Shown here: piece after piece, positions 57,789-64,000 of the stretch
Numbering within the stretch: position 1 is the stretch's first letter
Layout: every line of letters begins with the position of its first letter
From: Micromonospora alfalfae
GTDB taxonomy: Bacteria; Actinomycetota; Actinomycetes; Mycobacteriales; Micromonosporaceae
Direction: 5' to 3'
DNA: 64,000 nucleotides
NCBI RefSeq assembly: GCF_022230925.1
Contig: NZ_JAKKFH010000006.1
Location: forward strand, 124,001-188,000
Position numbers and translations under genes: made by a program
The notes under the pieces: generated by a model
What the model was told of the DNA's origin: nothing
The model's database searches: none
The model's input: the letters and a program-made list of their open reading frames with translations, nothing else

Positions 57789-59420
57789 TCAGCGGCGGCT
57801 TTCGCCGCTGCCGATCTCCTCGCGCTCGGGCCGGGCCTCGACCGGCGGGTGCCCCGGCGAGACCGGTGCCTCGACCGGCTTCTCGATCGGGTAGAAGAAG
57901 CCCCGGATGGCCGGGCCGAGGGCCCCCAGCCGGTTCATCTTCTTGGGTACGACCCAGCCGACGTAGTCCAGCTGGCCGTGACCGTCCGCGTGCCCGTTGG
58001 ACGCGCTGAGCGGCTGGTGCACCTCGACGAACCGGCCGTCCGGCAGGCGCCGGATGATGCCGGTCTCCACGCCGTGCGCGAGCACCTCCCGGTCGTGCTG
58101 CTGCAGACCCAGGCAGAGCCGGTAGGTGACGTAGTACGCCAGCGGCGGGACCACCAGCAGGCCGATGCGGCCCGCCCAGGTCATCGCGTTCAAACTGATC
58201 TGGAACTTGTCCGCGATCACGTCGTTGGCGCCGGAGAGCGTCAGCACGATGTAGAACGAGACGGCCATGGCGCCGAGGGCGGTCCGGGCCGGAGCGTCCC
58301 GGGGACGCTCGAGCAGGTTGTGGCTCTTGCGGTCCTTGAGGTGCCGGGCTTCCAGGAACGGGTACATCGTCGACAGGCCCACCAGGATGCCGGGCAGCAC
58401 TACCGTCGGCCAGAAGAGCGGCGGGATGACGTACCCGTCGCCGATCGGGATGGGGATCTCCCAGGCCGGCATGAGTCGGGTCGACCCGTCGAGGAACATG
58501 ACGTACCAGTCGGGCTGGCTGGCGGCCGAGACCACCCACGCCTCGTACGGGCCGAACAGCCAGATCGGGTTGATCTGGAACAGACCGCCCATCAGCGCGA
58601 TGACGCCGAAGACGACCATGAAGAAGCCGCCCTGCTTCAGCGCGTACCGCGGGAACATCCGCTCGCCGACCACGTTGTTGTTGGTCCGGCCGGGGCCGGG
58701 CCACTGGGTGTGCTTCTGCTTGAAGACCAGACCCAGGTGGACGCTGATCAGCGCGACCAGCAGACCCGGGATGAGCAGCACGTGGGCGATGAAGAACCGG
58801 CTGATGATGATCGTGCCGGGGAACTCGCCGCCGAAGACCGACGAGGTGACCCAGGAGCCGATCACCGGGATGGACAGCATGATCGCCGAGGCGATCCGCA
58901 GGCCGGTGCCGGACAGGCCGTCGTCAGGCAGCGAGTAGCCGGTGAAGCCGGCCAGGAAGCCGACCCAGAACAGCAGCGAACCGATGATCCAGTTGGTCTC
59001 GCGCGGCTTGCGGAAGGCGCCGGTGAAGAAGACCCGCAGCATGTGCACGACGATCGCGGCCATGAACAGCAGCGCCGCCCAGTGGTGCATCTGCCGCATC
59101 ACCAGACCGCCGCGGACGTCGAACGAGATGTCCAGGCTGGAGGCGTACGCGGCGGACATCGGGGTGCCCTGCAACGGCGCGTAGCTGCCGTCGTAGACCA
59201 CCTCGGTCATCGCCGGCTCGAAGAAGAAGGTGAGGAACACACCGGTCAGCAGCAGCACGATGAACGAGAACAGCGCGATCTCGCCGAGCAGGAAGGACCA
59301 GTGGTCCGGGAAGACCTTGTTCAGCAGCTTGCGCAGCGGGGTGGCCACCGCGAAGCGGTCGTCCACTCCCACCGCGGCCTTGCCCGGCGTCGCCGCAAGG
59401 TCAAACTTTCGACGCTTCAT
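57789..59420 (-). CDS. qcrB: Cytochrome bc1 complex cytochrome b subunit
   Basis: Cytochrome b of the menaquinol:cytochrome c reductase, 543 residues, about eight to nine membrane helices. Heme histidine pairs lie in MHHWAALLFMAAIVVHMLRVF and RFFIAHVLLIPGLLVALISV (the latter followed by HLG). NWIIGSLLFWVGFLAGFTGY and GSWVTSSVFGGEFPG lie at the quinone pocket, and NPIWLFGPYEAW is a PEWY-type loop variant. The start overlaps the end of qcrA by four bases, and a strong terminator follows. The last gene of a ctaE-qcrC-qcrA-qcrB order typical of actinobacterial III2-IV2 supercomplexes. Confidence 0.96.
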   Translation of the reverse strand: MKRRKFDLAATPGKAAVGVDDRFAVATPLRKLLNKVFPDHWSFLLGEIALFSFIVLLLTGVFLTFFFEPAMTEVVYDGSYAPLQGTPMSAAYASSLDISFDVRGGLVMRQMHHWAALLFMAAIVVHMLRVFFTGAFRKPRETNWIIGSLLFWVGFLAGFTGYSLPDDGLSGTGLRIASAIMLSIPVIGSWVTSSVFGGEFPGTIIISRFFIAHVLLIPGLLVALISVHLGLVFKQKHTQWPGPGRTNNNVVGERMFPRYALKQGGFFMVVFGVIALMGGLFQINPIWLFGPYEAWVVSAASQPDWYVMFLDGSTRLMPAWEIPIPIGDGYVIPPLFWPTVVLPGILVGLSTMYPFLEARHLKDRKSHNLLERPRDAPARTALGAMAVSFYIVLTLSGANDVIADKFQISLNAMTWAGRIGLLVVPPLAYYVTYRLCLGLQQHDREVLAHGVETGIIRRLPDGRFVEVHQPLSASNGHADGHGQLDYVGWVVPKKMNRLGALGPAIRGFFYPIEKPVEAPVSPGHPPVEARPEREEIGSGESRR

Positions 59421-60505
59421 GGCCGCTCCCAGAAATCAGGCCCGACGGTCTCGGTGTAGTCGGACTTCGCCACGAAGAAGCCCTCGGAGTCCACCTCGAT
59501 CGGCAGCTGCGGCAGCCGCCGGCTGGCGGGGCCGAAGATGGGCCGGGCGTTGTCGGTGATCAGGAACTGGGACTGGTGGCACGGGCAGAGCAGCCGGTTG
59601 GTCTGCTGCTCGTACAGGCTGGCCGGGCATCCCGCGTGCGTGCAGATCTTGGAGAACGCCGCGTAGTTGCCCCACATGTAGTCGCCGTGGCCGACCTTCT
59701 CGTTGGCCCGGCGCGACTCCTGCGCGTCCGAGTCGCGGAGGTGGATCAGCAGCGTCGGCGAGTCGGCGTGCCTGTTGCTCACACCGTGGTCGATGCCGGG
59801 GAAGACGGTCAGCTGCCCACCGGTGCTGATGTCCGCCGGGCGGATCGGCCGGCCGTCCTCGCGGACCAGGCGGATCCGCTGGCCACCCTCGGCCGCGGCG
59901 AACCCGGTGGTGAACATCTGGTTGTTCTTGTGCGGCTGCGAGATCAGACCGCCGACCAGCGGCGCCGCGGCGACCGCGGCGACCGGCGCGAGACCGGCCA
60001 GCAGCGAGATGCCGAGCAGGGGGCGACGCTTCACGCCCAACTCGTCAGCCATGTAGAGCATGGTCTGCCCGGTGATGGTGCGGCCTTCGGAGTCCACCTG
60101 ACCCTCGTGCCGGTCCTGGATCGAGACCTCCTTGGGCAGCAACTTCTTGCCCCAGGTCAGGATGCCGAAGCCGACGGCGAGCAGCGCCACGCCGAGGGTG
60201 AAGCCGAGCAGCGGGGTGTAGAACTTGTCGCCGCCCCGGCCCGCCTCGTACTGCCACGGCCACCAGATGTAGATGGCCAGGAACGCGGTCGCGGCCAGGC
60301 CGGTGATCAGGAAGAAGCCGGCGACCACACGGGTCAGCCGACGCTCCGCCTTGGTGCCCGGCAGCACCTGCGGCTCGTAGTGGACGATCTCGATGTCGTC
60401 CCGACGCGCGCCCTCGCGAACGATGTCGAACCGGGTCAGCTTGGGGTCGTTCACGTCGAGCGGCTCCGGGCCCTGTGGGGCCTGGTGCTCGGTGTGGGTG
60501 CTCAT
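59417..60505 (-). CDS. qcrA: Cytochrome bc1 complex Rieske iron-sulfur subunit
   Basis: Rieske protein of 362 residues in the actinobacterial form, with three membrane helices before the cluster domain (VVAGFFLITGLAATAFLAIY, LGFTLGVALLAVGFGILTWG, LLGISLLAGLAPVAAVAAAP). The 2Fe-2S ligands are in CTHAGCPASLYEQQ and CPCHQSQF, each with the histidine, and the disulfide cysteines are present. Overlaps qcrB by four bases and lies 64 bases after qcrC. It passes electrons from menaquinol to the diheme QcrC. Confidence 0.96.
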   Translation of the reverse strand: MSTHTEHQAPQGPEPLDVNDPKLTRFDIVREGARRDDIEIVHYEPQVLPGTKAERRLTRVVAGFFLITGLAATAFLAIYIWWPWQYEAGRGGDKFYTPLLGFTLGVALLAVGFGILTWGKKLLPKEVSIQDRHEGQVDSEGRTITGQTMLYMADELGVKRRPLLGISLLAGLAPVAAVAAAPLVGGLISQPHKNNQMFTTGFAAAEGGQRIRLVREDGRPIRPADISTGGQLTVFPGIDHGVSNRHADSPTLLIHLRDSDAQESRRANEKVGHGDYMWGNYAAFSKICTHAGCPASLYEQQTNRLLCPCHQSQFLITDNARPIFGPASRRLPQLPIEVDSEGFFVAKSDYTETVGPDFWERP

Positions 60506-60569
60506 GCCGTCACCTCGCTACGGGTGGCGCCGAGCGGCACCACAGCACTGAATCGGATGGCCTGCTCGA

Positions 60570-61406
60570 TCACGACTTACCCGCAATCCACAGGCTAGCG
60601 AAGACGAGCGCCACGATGCCAACCAGGAAGATCGCCAGGCCCTCGGTGGACGGGCCGTACCGCCCGAGGTTGAACCCACCCGGGTCCTGGTCGTGCTTCA
60701 GCGTCTCCTGGATGTAGGCGATGATGTCGGCCTTCTGCTCCGGCCGGAGCTGGTTGTCGCCGAACACCGGCATGTTCTGCGGGCCGCTCAACATCGCCGC
60801 GTAGATCTGGCGGTCGGTCGCGGGGTGCAGGCTCGGGGCGAACTTGCCCGAGGAGAGCGCACCGCCGCCGCCACCGAAGGCGTGGCACTGCGAGCAGTTG
60901 ATCCGGAACAGCTCACCGCCGGCGGCGATGTTGCCGTCCTCGCGGAGGTCGTCGCCCTCGGGCACGACCGGGCCGCCGCCAAGCTCCTGGATGTACTGGG
61001 CCAGCTGACGGGTCTGCTCGTCGGTGAAGAGCGGGGGCTTGCGGTGCGCCTGGGCCTCCTGGCGGGCCAGCGGCATCCGCCCGGAGCTGACCTGGAACTC
61101 GACCGATGCCGCGCCGACGCCGATCAGGCTCGGCCCGCGACCCTCGACGCCCTGGGCGTTGCGGCCGTGGCAGGTCACGCAGCTGACGTCGAACAGCGCC
61201 TTGCCCTCGGCGGCGGCGCCGGTCAGCTGCGGGTTGTCCTGTGCCTGGGCGCCCGGGGCGAAGACGGTGTACGCGCCACCGGCGAGCATCAGCGCGGCGA
61301 TCAGCCGGACCGCGGCGCCCAGCCGGCGGCGGCCCCTGCTGCGCACGGCGGGCCGCTCACGCAACCGCGCGAGCAGACCGCGTCGGCGGTCGTTGTCAGA
61401 AGTCAT
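60570..61406 (-). CDS. qcrC: Cytochrome bc1 complex diheme cytochrome c subunit
   Basis: Diheme cytochrome c of 278 residues. An N-terminal membrane segment (LIAALMLAGGAYTVFAPGAQ) carries the protein outside. The first heme site is CVTCHGRNAQG and the second CSQCHAFGGGG. A C-terminal membrane anchor (LAIFLVGIVALVFASLWIAG) ends the protein. Two hemes on one chain are a hallmark of actinobacterial QcrC, replacing a soluble cytochrome c. AAGGA precedes the ATG. Between ctaE and qcrA in the respiratory operon. Confidence 0.96.
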   Translation of the reverse strand: MTSDNDRRRGLLARLRERPAVRSRGRRRLGAAVRLIAALMLAGGAYTVFAPGAQAQDNPQLTGAAAEGKALFDVSCVTCHGRNAQGVEGRGPSLIGVGAASVEFQVSSGRMPLARQEAQAHRKPPLFTDEQTRQLAQYIQELGGGPVVPEGDDLREDGNIAAGGELFRINCSQCHAFGGGGGALSSGKFAPSLHPATDRQIYAAMLSGPQNMPVFGDNQLRPEQKADIIAYIQETLKHDQDPGGFNLGRYGPSTEGLAIFLVGIVALVFASLWIAGKS

Positions 61407-61476
61407 GAGCGGTGTCCTTAACCGGTTGGACCTGTCTCAGGGGACGGAGCAGCAGCGCGGAATGTGACGCGCAAGA

Positions 61477-62076
61477 TCACTGGAGCCAGTAGATCATGGC
61501 GTACAGCCCGATCCACACGACGTCGACGAAGTGCCAGTAGTACGACACGACGATCGCCGACGTCGCCTGCGCCGGAGTGAACCGGCCCATGGTCGTACGG
61601 ACCATGAAGATGATGAAGGCGATAAGTCCACCGGTCACGTGCAGGCCGTGGAAGCCGGTGGTCAGGTAGAACACCGACCCGTACCCGTCTCCGTTGATCT
61701 TGATGCCGTCGGCGACCAGGTGCCGGTACTCGTTCAACTGGCCGAGGACGAAGATCAGACCCATCACGAAGGTGACGGTGAACCAGCGCCGCAGCGCGTG
61801 CACGTCACCCTTCTCCGCCGCGAAGACGCCGAGCTGGCACGTCACCGAGGACAGCACCAGGATCACCGTGAAGGTGGTCGCGTACGGGATGTTCAGCGCT
61901 TCGGTGTGCTTCTCCCACTGCTCCGGCGCAGCCGCGCGGATGGAGAAGTACATCGCGAACAGCGCCGCGAAGAACATGAGTTCGCTGGAGAGCCACACGA
62001 TCGTCCCGACGCTGACCATGTTTGGTCGGGTCAGAGAGTGGATCCGGCTCTTGTCAATGGCTGGGGCCGCAGTCAC
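61477..62076 (-). CDS. ctaE: Cytochrome c oxidase subunit III
   Basis: Membrane subunit III of the aa3 oxidase, 199 residues with five helices. The family segments [60 protein letters not shown] and [20 protein letters not shown] (the ending block with the histidine) are unmistakable. GTG 62076 is the start. It is the first gene of the ctaE-qcrCAB group and is divergent from the CtaG-like gene. Subunits I and II are not in this window. Confidence 0.95.
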   Translation of the reverse strand: MTAAPAIDKSRIHSLTRPNMVSVGTIVWLSSELMFFAALFAMYFSIRAAAPEQWEKHTEALNIPYATTFTVILVLSSVTCQLGVFAAEKGDVHALRRWFTVTFVMGLIFVLGQLNEYRHLVADGIKINGDGYGSVFYLTTGFHGLHVTGGLIAFIIFMVRTTMGRFTPAQATSAIVVSYYWHFVDVVWIGLYAMIYWLQ

Positions 62077-62171
62077 GCCGTCATTATTGCCCCTGACCGG
62101 GGCCGCCGATCAGCGGGGTGGCAAACCTGCGCCTTCCGTGGCCCGAGCGTCAGGGTCCGGTTCGCCTGGCC

Positions 62172-62177
62172 TAGCCT
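62172..62177 (+). promoter_or_regulatory. -10 box of leaderless CtaG-like gene
   Basis: TAGCCT ends seven bases before the GTG at 62185. Confidence 0.55.
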
Positions 62178-62184
62178 GAAAAGC

Positions 62185-63105
62185 GTGCTGCACGTCGATC
62201 CGATCTTCGCCGCCACCTCGGCCCCGCCGCCGTTCACCGTCGGCGCGGTGCTGACCGAGACCAGGCTGGACAGCTGGCTGGCCCTCGGCCTGGTGCTCGC
62301 CGCCGGCCTGTACCTCTACGGGGTGTACCGGCTGCGCCTGCGCGGTGACCGCTGGCCGATCACCCGTACCGTGTTCTTCCTCGGCCCCGGCCTGGGTGGC
62401 ATCGCGCTGGTCACTGTCAGCGGGCTGCACGCGTACGACACCGCGCTGCTGTCCGTGCACATGATCCAGCACATGGTGCTCTCCATGGTGGCGCCGATCT
62501 TCCTGGCGCTGGGCGCGCCGATGACCCTGGCCCTGCGGACCCTGCCGGTCGGGCCGCGCAAGCGCCTGCTCGCGATCGTGCACAGCCGCGTCGCCCGGGT
62601 TTACAGCTTCCCGCTGGTGGCGTTCGCCATCTTCGTGGTCAACCCGTTCGTGCTGTACTTCAGTGATCTGTACCGCTACACCCTCGAACACGCCTGGGCG
62701 CACGAGCTGGTGCACGCGCACTTCATCATGACCGGCTGCGTGTTCTTCTGGCCGCTGCTCGGCCTCGACCCGCTGCCCGGCCGCTGGCCGTACCCGGCGC
62801 GTGCGCTGCTGATGCTGCTCTCCGTGCCGTTCCACACAGTGCTCGGCCTCACCGTCATGCAGAGCAGCACGCTCTTCGGCGGTGACTGGTACCCGTCGCT
62901 CAACCTCGGTTGGGTCGACCCGTGGCAGGACCAGGTGGTGGCCGGCGGCATCCTCTGGGCCGGTGGCGAGTTCGTCAGTGTGACCATGCTCGCGGTGCTC
63001 GTGCTGCAGTGGGTCAAGCAGTCCGAGAGGGAGGCCCGCCGGGTGGACCGCGAACTGGACCGCCAGGAGGCCCGCGAACGCGCCGCCGACGCCGCGCCCG
63101 CCTGA
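62185..63105 (+). CDS. CtaG-type cytochrome c oxidase assembly membrane protein
   Basis: Integral membrane protein of 306 residues in the Caa3_CtaG family, seven or so helices. Histidine-rich motifs on the helices, SVHMIQHMVLSMVAPIFLAL and HELVHAHFIMTGCVFFWPL, together with PFHTVLGLTVMQSS are typical and could bind copper. It is not the same as mitochondrial-type CtaG/Cox11. Divergent from ctaE, which supports a role in maturing the oxidase. The GTG start follows a leaderless -10 box. The last 30 residues are charged and cytoplasmic. Confidence 0.9.
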   Translation: MLHVDPIFAATSAPPPFTVGAVLTETRLDSWLALGLVLAAGLYLYGVYRLRLRGDRWPITRTVFFLGPGLGGIALVTVSGLHAYDTALLSVHMIQHMVLSMVAPIFLALGAPMTLALRTLPVGPRKRLLAIVHSRVARVYSFPLVAFAIFVVNPFVLYFSDLYRYTLEHAWAHELVHAHFIMTGCVFFWPLLGLDPLPGRWPYPARALLMLLSVPFHTVLGLTVMQSSTLFGGDWYPSLNLGWVDPWQDQVVAGGILWAGGEFVSVTMLAVLVLQWVKQSEREARRVDRELDRQEARERAADAAPA

Positions 63106-63208
63106 GCTGCCCGGACGGTACGCCCCGACGCGTGACGCCGGGCGGGATGTCGGCTACGTCACGCCGACCGGTACGATCTGCGGGCAGCTACGAGGTGGGA
63201 GTTCCGGC

Positions 63209-63604
63209 ATGACCGATCGTCTTTGCACCGTGTTGCTCTACAGCGACGACCCGCAGGTCCGTGATCGGATGCGGATGGCTGTCGGCACCCGGCCAGCTCC
63301 TGGTCTGCAGATCGAATTCGTCGAGGCGTCGACCTACGCGGAGACCATCCGGCTGGTCGACGACTACGAGATCGACCTGCTGCTGCTCGACGGTGAGGCG
63401 AGCCCGGGCGGCGGCATCGGCATCGCCCGCCAGGTCAAGGACGACCGGAACGACGCTCCCCCGACCTGCCTGGTGATCGCCCGCGCCGCCGACCGATGGC
63501 TCGCCGCGTACGCCGAGGTCGACGCGACGCTGGTGCACCCGCTCGACCCGGTGACCACCGGCGGCACGGTGGCCGAGCTGCTGCGGACGCACGCACCCGC
63601 CTGA
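63209..63604 (+). CDS. Atypical stand-alone receiver-like protein
   Basis: Protein of 131 residues with the receiver fold of response regulators and no output domain. The acidic pair is in [13 protein letters not shown] and the possible phospho-acceptor is D61 in [13 protein letters not shown]. The conserved Thr/Ser is alanine (VIARAADR, about 91-93) and the conserved lysine of the KP pair is histidine (H110-P111), so normal phosphotransfer switching is unlikely. GGTGGGAG lies before the ATG, and TACGAT (63172-63177) fits a -10 box. Just upstream of trpD; function unknown. Confidence 0.78.
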   Translation: MTDRLCTVLLYSDDPQVRDRMRMAVGTRPAPGLQIEFVEASTYAETIRLVDDYEIDLLLLDGEASPGGGIGIARQVKDDRNDAPPTCLVIARAADRWLAAYAEVDATLVHPLDPVTTGGTVAELLRTHAPA

Positions 63605-63695
63605 CGTCCCACGCTCCTCCGGCACCCCCACGGCGCCGGATCTCCTCGGCGCCGGTTCCAGCCCACCCGCACTTCGCATGCTCGGGAGGCCCGCC

Positions 63696-64000
63696 ATGGG
63701 CGATCGGACCTGGCCGCACCTGCTCAACGCGCTGCTGCGCGGTGACGAACTCTCCACCGCCGACACCGCCTGGGCGATGGACGAGATCATGACCGGCTCG
63801 GCGAGCGCGGCGCAGATCGCCGCCTTCGCCGTGGCGCTGCGGGCCAAGGGTGAGACGCCAGCGGAGCTGGCCGGCCTGGTGGAGGCGATGCTCGGTCGCG
63901 CGGTCCCGGTGGCGCTCCCGGAGGAGCTGCGCCGTACCGCGCTCGACGTGGTCGGCACCGGCGGTGACCTCGCCCACACTGTGAACATCTCCACGATGAC
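63696..64000 (+). CDS. trpD: Anthranilate phosphoribosyltransferase (3' truncated by window end)
   Basis: First 101 residues of TrpD, which joins anthranilate to PRPP in tryptophan biosynthesis. The N-terminal helical domain is clear ([59 protein letters not shown]), and the PRPP loop [18 protein letters not shown] carries the GTGGD motif. GGGAGG lies before the ATG at 63696. The gene continues beyond the right edge. The trpD-ctaE-qcr neighbourhood is conserved in actinobacteria. Confidence 0.93.
   Translation, partial: MGDRTWPHLLNALLRGDELSTADTAWAMDEIMTGSASAAQIAAFAVALRAKGETPAELAGLVEAMLGRAVPVALPEELRRTALDVVGTGGDLAHTVNISTM

Noticed and set aside
57606..59459. Very long open frame on the plus strand opposite qcrB and the DUF4142 gene
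   Set aside because: It is antisense to an unmistakable cytochrome b gene; its composition (His, Arg, Gln, Asp rich, no hydrophobic core) is the usual mirror of a GC-rich gene.

Overview
The window is very GC-rich (roughly 70% or more by eye), tightly packed, and has the codon and start usage (many GTG starts, extreme third-position G/C) of a high-GC actinomycete. Protein character and gene order point to the family Micromonosporaceae (Micromonospora or a close relative). This placement is inferred by reading, not from a database search. I found no tRNA, rRNA, CRISPR array, transposase, integrase or phage gene. Apart from short intergenic palindromes the region looks like core chromosome.

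The main theme is a conserved actinobacterial backbone. From metF (about 3.9 kb) to trpD (cut by the right end), many genes follow the order recalled for Mycobacterium tuberculosis Rv2172c to about Rv2196: metF, prenyl diphosphate synthase, Rv2175c-type DNA-binding protein, pknL-type kinase, class II DAHP synthase, Rv2179c-type exoribonuclease, Rv2182c-type acyltransferase, Rv2185c-type SRPBCC protein, fadD15-type acyl-CoA ligase, PimB'-type mannosyltransferase, exonuclease/GIY-YIG protein, trpD, ctaE, qcrC, qcrA, qcrB. Taxon-specific genes are inserted between these.

Layout. 0-3.1 kb: a carotenoid end-group cluster (CruF-like, CruG-like, CrtI/CrtD-like). 3.2-9.3 kb: lipid head-group enzyme, metF, HTH protein, GGPP synthase, Rv2175c-like protein and PASTA kinase. 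9.3-15.2 kb: endonuclease IV, threonine aldolase, DAHP synthase, a lipoprotein and a secreted CBM2-GH18 chitinase. 15.4-19.7 kb: glutathione peroxidase, F420-reductase-like protein, a broken gene, methyltransferase, and a DUF4397 surface protein coupled to a class E/F-type sortase. 19.9-25 kb: DUF2203, proC, a phosphofructokinase with pyrophosphate-type residues, a PNPOx-like protein, exoribonuclease and Crp/Fnr regulator. 25-32 kb: a giant zinc-ribbon/cyclase/ATPase protein with no standard start codon at its apparent N terminus, an acyltransferase, a membrane protein and otsA. 32-39 kb: a hydrolase lacking its nucleophile, a flavin monooxygenase, and a minus-strand run (SRPBCC, Cys-rich protein, ROK glucokinase, EEP nuclease) divergent from the acyl-CoA ligase. 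39-49.6 kb: two-component system, DUF574 methyltransferase, GGDEF-EAL protein, TetR with two operators plus acyltransferase, PimB' coupled to an M48 protease, and small proteins. 49.7-57.6 kb: NYN-domain protein, exonuclease/UvrC-like protein, a hydrolase-type RSH protein, Nudix, nucleotidyltransferase, a lone RAM domain and DUF4142. 57.8-64 kb: the cytochrome bc1 operon, ctaE, CtaG-like protein, a degenerate receiver domain and the start of trpD.

Two layers of signal recur. At least ten genes have a TANNNT -10 box ending only 6 to 8 bases before the start codon, the pattern of leaderless mRNAs, and this settles several starts. Six or more intergenic inverted repeats, some sharing core sequence, sit mostly between convergent genes and look like a REP-type family or bidirectional terminators. 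The most notable single-gene observations are the PPi-type phosphofructokinase, the hydrolase-only RSH protein, the alpha/beta hydrolase with glycine in the nucleophile elbow, the CDP-alcohol transferase lacking its motif arginine, the non-AUG start of the cyclase-ATPase, and the duplicated TetR operator that covers its own start codon.
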